From the NCBI GenBank assembly GCA_018712345.1, contig DVHG01000008.1:1-64000 (forward strand): a stretch of 64,000 nt of DNA. Direction: 5' to 3'. The position numbers and the translations under genes are program-made. The notes under the pieces are model-generated. The model ran no database searches, was not told the origin of the DNA, and worked only from the letters and a program-made list of their open reading frames with translations. Position 1 is the stretch's first letter. Each line of letters begins with the position of its first letter. This DNA comes from Candidatus Onthovicinus excrementipullorum. Lineage in GTDB: Bacteria; Bacillota; Clostridia; Oscillospirales; Acutalibacteraceae. Of the stretch, positions 15,713-24,673 are shown one piece after another.

Positions 15713-16669
15713 TCACGCCTGCTTTTGATAGACGCGGACGTAGTCGACCACAAAATCATACTTCTTTGTCTTGTCATTCGTCGTCACATCGCCACACCAC
15801 CAGACGTTCCCGTCCTTATCCTTGCCGGGGATGGGGTTCCCATCATCGTCCGTGCCGCCGCCCACCTCCATGGAGAGCATCAGGTAGTGGCTGACCTGGG
15901 CCACCGTACCCACCTTATCCTTGGTGCGCCACGTCTCATAGCCGTCCACATAGAACACATACTCCTCCGGCGTCCAGAGCAGGCCATACGTATGGTAATC
16001 GTCATACAGGTCCTTGACGTAGTAATAGTCAGACCCCAGGGACTTGAGCTCCTCGCCGTAGCCATCGATATGGATGGCGTGGGTGACGCTGTTGTGCATC
16101 CTGTTATTGGTGAGATAGGCATCTGCGGACTCGAAGATATCGATTTCCGCGCCGTCCTCCCCGGTCCCAAAAGTATCGTCCTTAAAATTGTTGTCCGGCA
16201 TCATCCAGAACGCCGCCCACGAGCCGACAACCTCCGGCACCTTGCAGCGCACCTCAAAGTAGCCGTAGGTCTGAGAAAAGCCTTTATGTCCCTCTGCCGC
16301 GCCTGTCTCATCGCCGCCGTAGGTTTCCACGGAGGTCTCGATACAGCCGGAGTACCAACCGGGGCCGAACTTCCCATCCTCCCGGTAGTCCGTTGTGATA
16401 TAGAGGTTCCCGTCGCGTACGCTCACGGCGTCATTGACCCAGTAGCCGCCCTTGCGCACGCCCTCCTCTGCATAGGGATAGCGCCAGTACTCGGTATTGA
16501 AGCTGTCCCCGTCGAAGTTATCCTCAAAGGTTAGCTCATATCCAGTGAGGTCCAGCTCCTTCGCGCCAAACCCGCCTACCTTATGTACATTGGAGGCGCA
16601 GCCCCCCATCGCCATACAAAATGTCAGCGCAAGCGCCGTGCCGGCGAACAGCTTTGCCTTGATTGCCAT
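15713..16669 (-). CDS. Secreted GH16 endo-beta-glucanase lipoprotein
   Basis: A 318-residue protein. It carries a lipoprotein signal (LTFCMAMGGC, lipid-modified Cys about 24). The GH16 jelly-roll has catalytic motif EIDIFE (Glu175, Asp177, Glu180) and WRTKDK and YVDGYETW strands downstream. The family hydrolyses beta-1,3 or mixed-linkage beta-1,3-1,4 glucans by a retaining mechanism; the exact substrate cannot be read. GGGGGAAAAG lies before the ATG. It is monocistronic, between the two-component system and ppk1. Confidence 0.9.
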   Translation of the reverse strand: MAIKAKLFAGTALALTFCMAMGGCASNVHKVGGFGAKELDLTGYELTFEDNFDGDSFNTEYWRYPYAEEGVRKGGYWVNDAVSVRDGNLYITTDYREDGKFGPGWYSGCIETSVETYGGDETGAAEGHKGFSQTYGYFEVRCKVPEVVGSWAAFWMMPDNNFKDDTFGTGEDGAEIDIFESADAYLTNNRMHNSVTHAIHIDGYGEELKSLGSDYYYVKDLYDDYHTYGLLWTPEEYVFYVDGYETWRTKDKVGTVAQVSHYLMLSMEVGGGTDDDGNPIPGKDKDGNVWWCGDVTTNDKTKKYDFVVDYVRVYQKQA

Positions 16670-17035
16670 GTTCTTTTCCCCCTAAATCAAACTTGAGTTC
16701 CTCTTTTATTATATCGGTTCCGCGGGCGGGAATCAAGGGCCGGACAAAAGAAAAAGCCGTGCGTGCGGCACGGCCTTTTCTCAAGAAAGAAAAACACAAA
16801 TAATAGAAAGGAAGAAAAACATGAAAAAGAGGAAAAAGTAAAGGGGGATTTTTATAGAAAACGCTCTTTGTTTTCTATGGCTGTATTATATCGTCCCATC
16901 TTTGCACAAATAACAAATAAGTATGAACGCAGTGTAAATATTCCAGCTCCGTAAAAAAAACGGCCCTGTTAATCGCAAAAAGACTGCACATAATGCTAAA
17001 TGAGAGAATTCGACGGGATAAAGGGATGGGTAGCA
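16670..17035. other. Divergent GH16/ppk1 intergenic region with hairpins
   Basis: This 366-bp spacer contains a GCCGTGC/GCACGGC hairpin (16756-16774) with U-tracts on both strands, the stronger on the minus strand, and a 9-bp inverted repeat ATAGAAAAC/GTTTTCTAT (16854-16878). It also has a minus-strand TATAAT (16885-16890) with only a weak -35. If that is the GH16 promoter, the hairpin at 16756 would sit in the GH16 leader. A six-codon frame at 16821 (MKKRKK) has a good ribosome site but is probably chance. Confidence 0.5.
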
Positions 17036-19144
17036 TTGAGCGATCGAATCATCAGTGAAGCGGATATGCCCTTTGTAAACCGGGAGCTGAGCTGGCTCCG
17101 GTTTAATGAACGTGTGCTGGAGGAGGCCTGCGAGCGGGAAAACCCGCCGCTGGAGCGGCTGAAATTCCTGGCAATCACCGCCTCCAATCTGGACGAGTTC
17201 TTCATGGTCCGTGTGGCGGGCCTGCGCGAGCAGTGCCGGCAGGGCGTCAAAAAAAGGCGTCCGTATGGTCCGTCTCCGCAAAAGCAACTCAAGCTGATCG
17301 GGGCGGAGGTGCGCCGCTTCATGGCCCGCCAGTACACCTGCCTGCTGCGGTCTATCCTGCCCGCGCTGCGCAAGCACGGGATCACCGTAAAAAAGTATGC
17401 CGAGTGCTCCGGTGGGGAACGCCGTCTGCTGGACACCTACTACAGCCGCATGGTCTATCCGGTCCTCACGCCGCTGGCGGTCGACACGAGCCGCCCCTTC
17501 CCCTCCCTGGTCAACCGGAGCGTCAACATCGCCGTGCGGCTGCACGCGGGCGGCAGCAGCGAGTTTGCCCTTGTGCAGGTCCCACCCGTACTTCCGCGGC
17601 TGATCCCGACGGCGCCCGGGGACGGCTCCTTTATCCTGATCGAGGACCTGATCTGCCGCCATCTGGACCGGCTGTTCCCCGGCAGGAAGATCCGGTCCTC
17701 CGCCCTGGTCCGTATCACCCGGAACGGGGACCTTTCCATTGACGAGGGGGCCGAGGACCTGATGCAGGAGATCAGCAAATCCATTAAAAAGCGCAAGCGC
17801 GGCCGGCCGGTACGCCTGGAACTCGTCCGCGGGTGCGACGATAAAACACGCGAATTTCTCCGCCGCCGGCTCGGCATCAAGGAGCAGGACATTTATGAGC
17901 TGCCCGGCCCCCTCGACCTGTCCGGCATGATGGCGCTGGCAACGCTGCCGAACCGCGCCGACCTGCGGCTGGAACCCATTCTGCCCGCAGAGCCGACCAA
18001 TCTGCTCGGCTGCCGGGATCTCTTTGAGGCGATCCGGGAGCACGACCGCCTGGTTCACCACCCCTATGAGAGCTTTACCTGTGTCACGGAGTTCCTGCGC
18101 CGTGCCGCAGAGGATCCGGATGTGCTCGCCGTCAAACAGACGCTTTACCGCGTCAGCGGGGACTCCCCCATTGTCCGGGCGCTGGAGCGCGCCGCCGGGA
18201 ACGGCAAGCAGGTCACCGTCCTTGTGGAACTGAAGGCCCGCTTTGACGAGGAGAATAACATTCACTGGGCCAGACGTCTGGAACAGGCCGGATGCCACGT
18301 CATCTACGGCGTGGAGGGGCTGAAGACGCACTGCAAGATCCTGCTCGTCGTCCGGCGGGAGGGGGACACGATCCGCCGGTATCTCCACCTGGGGACCGGG
18401 AACTATAACGACTCCACCGCGCGGCTGTACACGGATCTGGGCCTGTTCACCTGCCGCGAGGACTATGGGGAGGATGCCGCCCTCCTGTTCAACGCGCTGA
18501 CCGGCTCCTCCGGCCGTATCACCTATCGCAAATTCATCACTGCCCCGGACGGCATGCGCCGCTTTTTTGAGGAGAAGATCGCAAATGAGATCCGCAACGC
18601 GCACAGCGGCAGGAAATCTGGCATTACCCTGAAGGTGAACGCCCTCTCGGATGCGGGCATTGTCCGGCTGCTGTATGAGGCGTCCTGCGCAGGCGTGCCG
18701 GTCCGGCTGATTGTCCGCGGGATCTGTACGCTGATTCCCGGGGTCCCGGAGTACAGTGAAAATATCCAGGTTGTGTCCATTGTGGGGCAGCTGCTGGAGC
18801 ACAGTCGCATCTATCGGTTTGAAAACGGTGGGGACCCACAGCTCTACCTGGGCAGCGCAGACCTGATGCCGCGCAATCTGGACCGCCGGGTAGAGCTGAT
18901 CTTCCCCGCGGAGGAGGAGCCGGTAAAAAAACGGCTGGAAGCCATACTGGCGCTGGCGCTCGCGGACAATGTCAACGCCCGGGTCATGCAGCCGGACGGA
19001 GGATATGTCCTGCGCTGCCCAGATGGCGAAAAAAAGGTCAACAGCCAGCGGCTGCTGTCCGAAATTGCGCACCGGCAGGCAAAAAAACACCATAACTGTA
19101 CCGGCTGCCCCGATGGACGGCCAATCCGGAATGAGGAGGACTGA
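17036..19144 (+). CDS. ppk1: Polyphosphate kinase 1
   Basis: About 702 residues, with family motifs throughout: FVNRELSWLRFNERVLEEA, ITASNLDEFFMVRVAGL, EDPDVLAVKQTLYRVSG, ELKARFDEENNI, GLKTHCKILL (autophosphorylated His about 432) and LHLGTGNYND. It reversibly polymerises the ATP gamma-phosphate into polyphosphate. The start is taken as TTG 17036, with AAGGGATGG just upstream; an ATG at 17000 has no ribosome site. It is 5 nt ahead of a phosphofructokinase gene, an operon that couples polyphosphate and glycolytic phosphate metabolism. Confidence 0.94.
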   Translation: MSDRIISEADMPFVNRELSWLRFNERVLEEACERENPPLERLKFLAITASNLDEFFMVRVAGLREQCRQGVKKRRPYGPSPQKQLKLIGAEVRRFMARQYTCLLRSILPALRKHGITVKKYAECSGGERRLLDTYYSRMVYPVLTPLAVDTSRPFPSLVNRSVNIAVRLHAGGSSEFALVQVPPVLPRLIPTAPGDGSFILIEDLICRHLDRLFPGRKIRSSALVRITRNGDLSIDEGAEDLMQEISKSIKKRKRGRPVRLELVRGCDDKTREFLRRRLGIKEQDIYELPGPLDLSGMMALATLPNRADLRLEPILPAEPTNLLGCRDLFEAIREHDRLVHHPYESFTCVTEFLRRAAEDPDVLAVKQTLYRVSGDSPIVRALERAAGNGKQVTVLVELKARFDEENNIHWARRLEQAGCHVIYGVEGLKTHCKILLVVRREGDTIRRYLHLGTGNYNDSTARLYTDLGLFTCREDYGEDAALLFNALTGSSGRITYRKFITAPDGMRRFFEEKIANEIRNAHSGRKSGITLKVNALSDAGIVRLLYEASCAGVPVRLIVRGICTLIPGVPEYSENIQVVSIVGQLLEHSRIYRFENGGDPQLYLGSADLMPRNLDRRVELIFPAEEEPVKKRLEAILALALADNVNARVMQPDGGYVLRCPDGEKKVNSQRLLSEIAHRQAKKHHNCTGCPDGRPIRNEED

Positions 19145-19149
19145 CGACG

Positions 19150-20232
19150 ATGAAAAAAATCGGCATTCTGACCAGCGGCGGGGACTGTCAGGGCCTCAAC
19201 CCCGCGCTGCGCGGCCTGGCCAAGGCGCTGTATGAGCGGCTGGGGGATGTGGAGCTCTACGGCTTTGCGGACGGCTATCGCGGGCTGATTGAGAACGACT
19301 GCAAGCTGATGCATCACGATGACTTTTCCCACATTCTCACCCAGGGCGGGACCATTCTGGGGACCTCGCGCCAGCCATTCAAGCTGATGCGCACCGCGGA
19401 AAATGAACCGGGTGATAAGGTCGAGGCGATGAAGCGGACGTACCGGGAGATGGGGCTGGACGCGCTCGCCATCCTCGGCGGCAACGGGACGCACAAGACG
19501 GCCAATCTGCTGTGGGAGGAGGGGCTGAATATTGTCACCCTGCCCAAGACGATCGATAACGACCTGTGGGGGACGGATGTGACCTTCGGTTTCCACAGCG
19601 CGCTGAACGTGGCGACGAATGTGATCGACTGTATCCGCACGACGGCCACCTCACACGGGCGGATCTTCATTGTGGAGATCATGGGGCACAAGGTCGGGTG
19701 GCTGGCGCTGTATGCGGGGCTCGCCGGTGGGGCAGATATCATCCTGCTGCCGGAAATCCCATACTCCGTGGAGGAGGTCGCCAAGGCGCTCAAGCCCAAA
19801 ACACGTCTGGGCAAGAGCGCGCGCACTTACTCCATCATCGCCGTGGCCGAGGGCGCCATGACCAGAGAATACGCCGCCATGGGCAAAAAGGAGCGCAAAA
19901 AGCACGATGCGGCACATCCCTGCCCCTCCAAGGCCTACGCACTGGCGGAGGAGCTGCGCAAATACACCCAGCAGGAGATCCGCGTCTGCGTCCCGGGCCA
20001 CATCCAGCGCGGCGGGAGCCCCGTCCCCTTTGACCGGGCGCTGTCCACCCGACTGGGCGCGGCCGCGGCAGAGCTGATCCGGGAGGAAAAATACGGCTAT
20101 ATGGTCGCCGTACGCGGGGAGGCTATTCTGCCCGTTCCGCTGGGGGAGGTCGCCGGGAAGCTGAAATACGTCCCCGTCGACTGCGACGCCGTCCGGTGCG
20201 CGCGGGATATCGGTATCTGCCTGGGGGACTGA
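19150..20232 (+). CDS. pfkA: 6-phosphofructokinase
   Basis: A 360-residue protein. The N-terminal phosphate-binding loop is ILTSGGDCQGLNPALRG, the donor loop ILGGNGTHKTA has GGNG at 110-113, the catalytic segment is PKTIDNDLWGTD (132-143), and the sugar site follows (MGHKVGW; PGHIQRGGSPVPFDR). It phosphorylates fructose-6-phosphate. In the E. coli scheme it has Gly104 (ATP-type) but Lys124 (PPi-like), and Asn replaces Asp103. The donor is therefore most likely ATP but not certain. It is the second gene of the ppk1 operon, with GAGGAC before the ATG. Confidence 0.92.
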   Translation: MKKIGILTSGGDCQGLNPALRGLAKALYERLGDVELYGFADGYRGLIENDCKLMHHDDFSHILTQGGTILGTSRQPFKLMRTAENEPGDKVEAMKRTYREMGLDALAILGGNGTHKTANLLWEEGLNIVTLPKTIDNDLWGTDVTFGFHSALNVATNVIDCIRTTATSHGRIFIVEIMGHKVGWLALYAGLAGGADIILLPEIPYSVEEVAKALKPKTRLGKSARTYSIIAVAEGAMTREYAAMGKKERKKHDAAHPCPSKAYALAEELRKYTQQEIRVCVPGHIQRGGSPVPFDRALSTRLGAAAAELIREEKYGYMVAVRGEAILPVPLGEVAGKLKYVPVDCDAVRCARDIGICLGD

Positions 20233-20310
20233 CAGAGGGAGCCTTTCCCAGCGGCGCAGCCCGTTATCCCGCCCTTTTCCGCACATACTATGACTGCGGA
20301 GGTGATTTGC

Positions 20311-20481
20311 ATGGCCAAAAATAATCGCAGCCAAAAGAACAAAAAGAACGACAAAGTACGCAAGGCGACAATCGCCTACAACCATTCCAAGGCGGAGAGC
20401 ATCCAGAGCGATGTCCTGGGCAGTTACACAGGCGTTCCCTACAGCGGAGACGTCCCGGAGCAGGACGCCGACGATCTTTAG
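20311..20481 (+). CDS. Small conserved hypothetical protein
   Basis: A 56-residue protein starting MAKNNRSQKNKKN, with GGAGGTGA 5 nt upstream of the ATG. The N-terminal half is Lys/Arg/Asn-rich and very basic; the C-terminal half ends GVPYSGDVPEQDADDL and is acidic. I recall similar short proteins with a GSYTG...DADDL tail in clostridia, but none with a known role. There is no membrane segment. It follows pfk by 78 nt and precedes a GC hairpin at 20483-20502. Confidence 0.72.
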   Translation: MAKNNRSQKNKKNDKVRKATIAYNHSKAESIQSDVLGSYTGVPYSGDVPEQDADDL

Positions 20482-20482
20482 C

Positions 20483-20502
20483 CGCGGCCGCATCCGCGGC
20501 CA
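20483..20502 (+). terminator. GC hairpin after the small hypothetical gene
   Basis: The 7-bp stem GCCGCGG / CCGCGGC lies immediately after the TAG stop. No U-tract follows (CATACATAAAAAG), so termination is only possible. Confidence 0.35.
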
Positions 20503-20568
20503 TACATAAAAAGCATCGCCTCCGCCTCCCGTCTCTATCACAAAAAATTTCCTCTTGTTTAAAAAAGA

Positions 20569-20597
20569 ATGACGAAACGGCCAAAGTGGTGTATAAT
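20569..20597 (+). promoter_or_regulatory. Probable promoter of the serine hydrolase gene
   Basis: ATGACG, 17 nt, then TATAAT, about 95 nt upstream of the start at 20691. The -10 is perfect and the -35 is weak. Confidence 0.5.
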
Positions 20598-20690
20598 AGA
20601 ATTCTGAAATCAATATTCCAGCGCCGGTTTGTGCCGGTGCGTGTGTTTCCCGTGTTTTCATCCCCATCACAACCGAAAGGAAGAGCGAGA

Positions 20691-22289
20691 ATGGAAAACG
20701 TACATACCATCCCCTCCCTGCCCCGCGCAAAGTCGCCGGAGGAGGTCGGCGTGCGTACACAAGCTGTCATTGACTGGATCCGGGACTGTGAGCAGAGCGG
20801 GTGTGAAATCCACTCCTTCATGATCCTGCGCCACGGGAAAGTGGCCGCGGAGGTATGGCGCAAGCCATTTGAGCCCGGCGTGGCGCACACCATGTTTTCC
20901 CACAGCAAGAGCTTTACAAGCGTGGCGGTCGGGTTCGCCATTGAGGAGGGCCTCCTTACACTGGATACAAAGGTCTGCGATCTGTTCCCCCATGTCGGGA
21001 AGCAGAGGCGTACGGCCAAATCCCTCACCGTGCGCCACCTGCTGATGATGTCCTCCGGGAAGATGGACAATCCCTTCCTGTTCCTGAAAAAGAACCCGGA
21101 CTGGGTGCGGGACTTCCTCAGGCGGAACTTTCTCTTTAAGCCGGGAAAAAAATTCCTGTACACCAGCGCAAATACCTATCTGCTCTGCGCCATCGTGCGC
21201 AAGGTGACGGGAAAGACGGTGACCGAATACCTGACGCCCCGCCTGTTTAAGCCGCTGGGGATCGCCATCCCCTTTTGGGAGACCGATCCCGCCGGTACTG
21301 AGACGGGGGGCTGGGGCCTCCAGATCCGCACGGAGGATCAGGCCAAATTTATCCAGTGCTGCCTGAACGGCGGTATGTGGGAGGGGAGGCAGGTCATCCC
21401 CAAAAAGTGGCTGGATGCGGCAACCACCCGCCAGATTGACAATGCGCCCGGCACCCCCGACAACTGCGTGGGCTACGGCTACCAGTTCTGGCAGTGTCAC
21501 ATCGCCAACTCCTTCCGGGCGGACGGTCTGTACTCCCAGTTTGCAATTGCACTGCGGGACTACGACGCCTGCATTGTCATCAACGGCGGTGAGCCCGAGG
21601 AACCCAAAACGCTGGAGATCCTCTGGCGCCACTTCCCCGCTGGATTTTTCAACGGGACGCTGGAGCAGACCGCGCAGGAACACGAAAAACTGCGGCAGAC
21701 GATTGACGCCTTTGAGCTGCCATCCGTGGATGCGGCTCCGCGCCGCGCCGAGGCGGAGCAGGCGGTTGACGGGCGCACAATCCGCCTGAAGAGCCGCCGA
21801 TTTGCCAGTGTGATGGGCCCGGTCAACCTGCTGCTCATGGCAAAAAAGCCCGGCAGGATCAATGATCTCTCCCTGCACTTTACGCCGGAGGGCGTGGAAT
21901 TCTCCTGGCAGGAGCAGAACAGCCCGCGTAACACCCTGCTCGCCGGAATGGACGGGCAATACCGCAAGAGCACCGTCCAGCTTAGCGCGATGAAATTGAC
22001 CATGGTGAGCAGGGCCGCCTGGCGGGAGGACGGCTCCCTGGAGCTGTTTATTCGCCCGCTGGAGCTCGTTCAGGCACGCCGCATGATTTTCCGCTTTGAC
22101 GGCGATCGGGTGCGGATCCACAGCAAGGCGGAGCACAGCCTGCGTCGGTTGATCACCTTCTATCTGGGATTTATCGGGATAAAGTCCGGCATCCAGAAAG
22201 GTGCCTTTGCCCGCTTGGCCGGAAAACTCGGGAACAGGCTGGCCACGCCGGTTGTCGATCCGGATTTAAAGGGAAAATTCGTTGATTAG
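20691..22289 (+). CDS. Serine hydrolase, beta-lactamase/class C-like
   Basis: A 532-residue protein. The start ATG 20691 has GAAAGGAAG about 8 nt upstream. The penicillin-binding-protein-like domain (about 10-340) has SHSKSF (SxxK nucleophile), FLYTSANTYLL (YxN-like segment) and GGWGLQIRTEDQAKF. The remaining 190 residues form a beta-rich C-terminal region of unknown role. There is no signal peptide, so the enzyme appears cytoplasmic. Such proteins are usually esterases or D-aminopeptidases and not true lactamases. Confidence 0.83.
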   Translation: MENVHTIPSLPRAKSPEEVGVRTQAVIDWIRDCEQSGCEIHSFMILRHGKVAAEVWRKPFEPGVAHTMFSHSKSFTSVAVGFAIEEGLLTLDTKVCDLFPHVGKQRRTAKSLTVRHLLMMSSGKMDNPFLFLKKNPDWVRDFLRRNFLFKPGKKFLYTSANTYLLCAIVRKVTGKTVTEYLTPRLFKPLGIAIPFWETDPAGTETGGWGLQIRTEDQAKFIQCCLNGGMWEGRQVIPKKWLDAATTRQIDNAPGTPDNCVGYGYQFWQCHIANSFRADGLYSQFAIALRDYDACIVINGGEPEEPKTLEILWRHFPAGFFNGTLEQTAQEHEKLRQTIDAFELPSVDAAPRRAEAEQAVDGRTIRLKSRRFASVMGPVNLLLMAKKPGRINDLSLHFTPEGVEFSWQEQNSPRNTLLAGMDGQYRKSTVQLSAMKLTMVSRAAWREDGSLELFIRPLELVQARRMIFRFDGDRVRIHSKAEHSLRRLITFYLGFIGIKSGIQKGAFARLAGKLGNRLATPVVDPDLKGKFVD

Positions 22290-22314
22290 ATCATAGATGA
22301 TAATTTAAGTGATC

Positions 22315-22338
22315 AGGCCGCCGGAATTCCGGCGGCCT
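22315..22338. terminator. Perfect 24-bp palindrome after the serine hydrolase
   Basis: AGGCCGCCGGAA / TTCCGGCGGCCT, 26 nt past the stop. It has no strong U-tract on either strand, so terminator function is tentative. Confidence 0.4.
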
Positions 22339-22416
22339 GAAGTTGTCCCTAAAAAACATGCAGCTGCCGCCCGATTGTAGATCAGGCACAAAACTTATAT
22401 GCCATACTATAAAAGC

Positions 22417-22447
22417 TTCCCCCTGTCCCGCTTGGAACAGGGGGGAA
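22417..22447. terminator. Bidirectional terminator between convergent genes
   Basis: TTCCCCCTGT / ACAGGGGGGAA with a 10-nt loop. It is followed by TTTCTT on the plus strand and by GCTTTTATAG on the minus strand, between the convergent serine hydrolase and the wall-anchored protein gene. Confidence 0.65.
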
Positions 22448-22504
22448 TTTCTTAACTCTCTCAGGATGAAAAATAGGAATTAAAAGGCTGTATTATTGGG
22501 ACTC

Positions 22505-24073
22505 TCAGTGCTCCCGCTTCTTCGCGAGGACAATGACTGCACCCGCAGCGAGCACACCCGCGCCCGCGACTACCACGAACATCGCATCACCCGTGCCCGG
22601 ATTGGTGTTGTCGCCGGTGTCCGTCGTACCGGACGGCTGTGTCGGATCCGTCGGGGGTACCTCACTCGGCTTCTCAGGCAGAATGCCGACAAGGACCATC
22701 ACTGTGTCAAGCAGATCAAGAGTGCTTGTGCCCGCCAGCGTGGGAAGCATGCCCTCGATCATCGGCAGGTAATCGGACAACGCGGGAATCGTTCCCAGCA
22801 GCTCCAACAGGCCATTCATGTTGTCCTGATTCGCAAAAATATTGGCATAGACATAGTTGAGCGCAACCATCAGTACGTCTGCAGTGCTCTCCACGCCCTC
22901 ATCCGCGATAGAGGCTACAAGATCATTCACGGATGTCAGCGCAATTTTCGGGGCAACACCCTCGACACCCTCCGTCATGATATAGGCCGTTTCACTCACA
23001 TCCGGGATATCGACGAGGCCGCCAAATGCGCCCGTCGCACCGTCAAGGATAGTGTTGATTACGCCATCCAGATCAAGAACCTTTTCATATACCGGCTCCC
23101 CAGTGGTATCGTCAACGATCGGGTTGCCCTCTGCATCGACCGCCTGTACATCAGTCTCAACCGTATAGGCATTGATTGCCGCTGTACACCAATTACCGAT
23201 TGCCGCCAGGTCAATGGTCCCAAGATCAACACCGACCCTGGAGAGCAGATCACCGGCCTTGCCAAGGCCTTTGACAAGCAGTGATGCCGCAGACAAAACT
23301 TCCGCCTGATTGTCCGCATAGGTCTTGACCAGACCAAGGACTTTATCAACTGTATTCGGAATCAGCGCATGGAGAATCCCCTGAATATAATCGACGAAGA
23401 CATCCACGCCCTCCTGATATTTCTGATTGTTAGTCAGTTCTGTGCGGATCTCAAACAAAGTATAGTCACCGCAGTCAATTTCCAGAGCGGCCGCGAGGCC
23501 ATCCAAGCCATTGAGCAGATCCGGGATCATGGTGCCGACCAGACCCCACTGGGTGATGAGTGCTTTGGGGGCTCCAAACAGAGCAAAACCGACGCCCCAC
23601 ATAACGCTGTTGACAACCTTTTCCACCAACTTATCCAGCTTGGCGCTGAGATCGGCCATATCCTTGACCGTCACGGGATGATCCGCCAGATAGGCAATCA
23701 ACTCTTCGGCAGTCACCGTGCCATCCGCATCCGTCAGATCGGTAAATGCAGGGTCTAAATCCTTGTAGAAATCCACCTTGCTGACGTTCAAGGTATCTTC
23801 TACATCCATGGTGATCATGCTTGTCAGACCCGGCAGCGCCTGATAAATGGTGGTGAGCAGCTTGCCCGCCTCCGGGGCAATCAGGCCCTCGATGGTCGTG
23901 TCCAGAAATGTGACAAGTTCCTGAGTCTTTTCCTCCGTCACACGGTCGTTATACGTCGGCGTGTAGACGGGCTCTTTTTCCTCAGCAGCGGAAACTGCGA
24001 ATGCAGCCGCCGTGGCCGAGAAAGCCATCGTGAGCGCAAGAGCCAGGCTCACGATTCTTTTACCCTTTTTCAT
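22505..24073 (-). CDS. Secreted protein with C-terminal NPxTG-type sorting signal
   Basis: A 522-residue protein. The signal peptide is MKKGKRIVSLALALTMAFSATAAAFA. An EF-hand-like segment (DLTDADGTVTAEEL) lies near residue 95. A helical, Ala/Leu/Asp-rich body follows. The end has the form of a sortase substrate: NPGTGD, a hydrophobic helix and KKREH. The start at 24073 has AAAGGAGG upstream. No enzymatic motif was recognised. No sortase gene is in the window. A consensus promoter lies at 24117-24145. Confidence 0.78.
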   Translation of the reverse strand: MKKGKRIVSLALALTMAFSATAAAFAVSAAEEKEPVYTPTYNDRVTEEKTQELVTFLDTTIEGLIAPEAGKLLTTIYQALPGLTSMITMDVEDTLNVSKVDFYKDLDPAFTDLTDADGTVTAEELIAYLADHPVTVKDMADLSAKLDKLVEKVVNSVMWGVGFALFGAPKALITQWGLVGTMIPDLLNGLDGLAAALEIDCGDYTLFEIRTELTNNQKYQEGVDVFVDYIQGILHALIPNTVDKVLGLVKTYADNQAEVLSAASLLVKGLGKAGDLLSRVGVDLGTIDLAAIGNWCTAAINAYTVETDVQAVDAEGNPIVDDTTGEPVYEKVLDLDGVINTILDGATGAFGGLVDIPDVSETAYIMTEGVEGVAPKIALTSVNDLVASIADEGVESTADVLMVALNYVYANIFANQDNMNGLLELLGTIPALSDYLPMIEGMLPTLAGTSTLDLLDTVMVLVGILPEKPSEVPPTDPTQPSGTTDTGDNTNPGTGDAMFVVVAGAGVLAAGAVIVLAKKREH

Positions 24074-24116
24074 AGATCGTTTTCCTCCTTTTTGGGTTTT
24101 CCATGGGTACGGGTTC

Positions 24117-24145
24117 ATTATAGCATTGTGTGAGATTGTTTTCAA
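24117..24145 (-). promoter_or_regulatory. Promoter of the wall-anchored protein gene
   Basis: On the minus strand TTGAAA, 17 nt, TATAAT, about 40 nt upstream of the chosen start at 24073. Confidence 0.8.
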
Positions 24146-24320
24146 CGAAGAATGTGTATTCAGTGCATTAAACAGAAAAATTTTGTTTATTATTGTTAAT
24201 CCTATACAGAACCTATTTTCTCCGCTTTTTCATTCTGCCGGGCTCTCGCTGTACCGCGTTCATTGCACATGGAAGTCACAAAAAGACGCTTTTCAAACCC
24301 GCCGCCCTGACAATTCAAAA

Positions 24321-24354
24321 AAGCCGCGTGTGTCCATACGGACACACGCGGCTT
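24321..24354 (-). terminator. Terminator of the rpsF-ssb-rpsR operon
   Basis: A perfect 15-bp stem (AAGCCGCGTGTGTCC / GGACACACGCGGCTT) with a 4-nt loop is followed on the minus strand by a U-run, 22 nt after the rpsR stop. Confidence 0.85.
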
Positions 24355-24376
24355 CAATAATTCTGAAAAAAGCGGA

Positions 24377-24622
24377 TCAGTCGCTCGTGTACGGGAGCAG
24401 GGCGACGTGACGTGCGCGCTTGATCGCCTGTGTGAGCTCGCGCTGATGGAAAGCGCAGGTGCCGGTCACACGGCGCGGGAGGATCTTGGAGCGCTCGGAG
24501 ACGTATTTGCGAAGGCGCTGAGTATCTTTATAATCGATATTCTCAACCTTCTCTACGCAGAAAGAGCAGACCCTCTTGCGTCCTTTCCTGTTCGGACGCC
24601 TGTCATCTCTATCGTAAGCCAT
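24377..24622 (-). CDS. rpsR: 30S ribosomal protein S18
   Basis: An 81-residue protein starting [11 protein letters not shown], with AAGGAGG 9 nt upstream. It has the conserved CSFCVEKV Cys pair (a zinc-binding-type S18), [28 protein letters not shown] and [20 protein letters not shown]18 binds 16S rRNA as a heterodimer with S6, whose gene heads this operon. It is the last gene before the terminator. Confidence 0.97.
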   Translation of the reverse strand: MAYDRDDRRPNRKGRKRVCSFCVEKVENIDYKDTQRLRKYVSERSKILPRRVTGTCAFHQRELTQAIKRARHVALLPYTSD

Positions 24623-24673
24623 GCTGGTAAGCCTCCTTTTTATCAATTCAAACTGCCCGCAGCCGGGCAGGGA

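Noticed and set aside
16821-16841. Six-codon frame MKKRKK with a good ribosome binding site
   Set aside because: Too short to support as a gene; the A-rich leader can create it by chance.
16886-19093. 735-codon open frame on the minus strand opposite ppk1
   Set aside because: It lies entirely antisense to a clear polyphosphate kinase; high GC leaves few stops. It has no family motif and no fitting ribosome binding site.
19150-20232. PPi-dependent phosphofructokinase
   Set aside because: Lys in PKTIDND is PPi-like, but the donor loop has Gly instead of the Asp (GGDD) diagnostic of PPi enzymes.
20691-22289. Beta-lactamase resistance gene
   Set aside because: No signal peptide and an extra C-terminal domain; the SxxK fold is shared by many esterases and peptidases.
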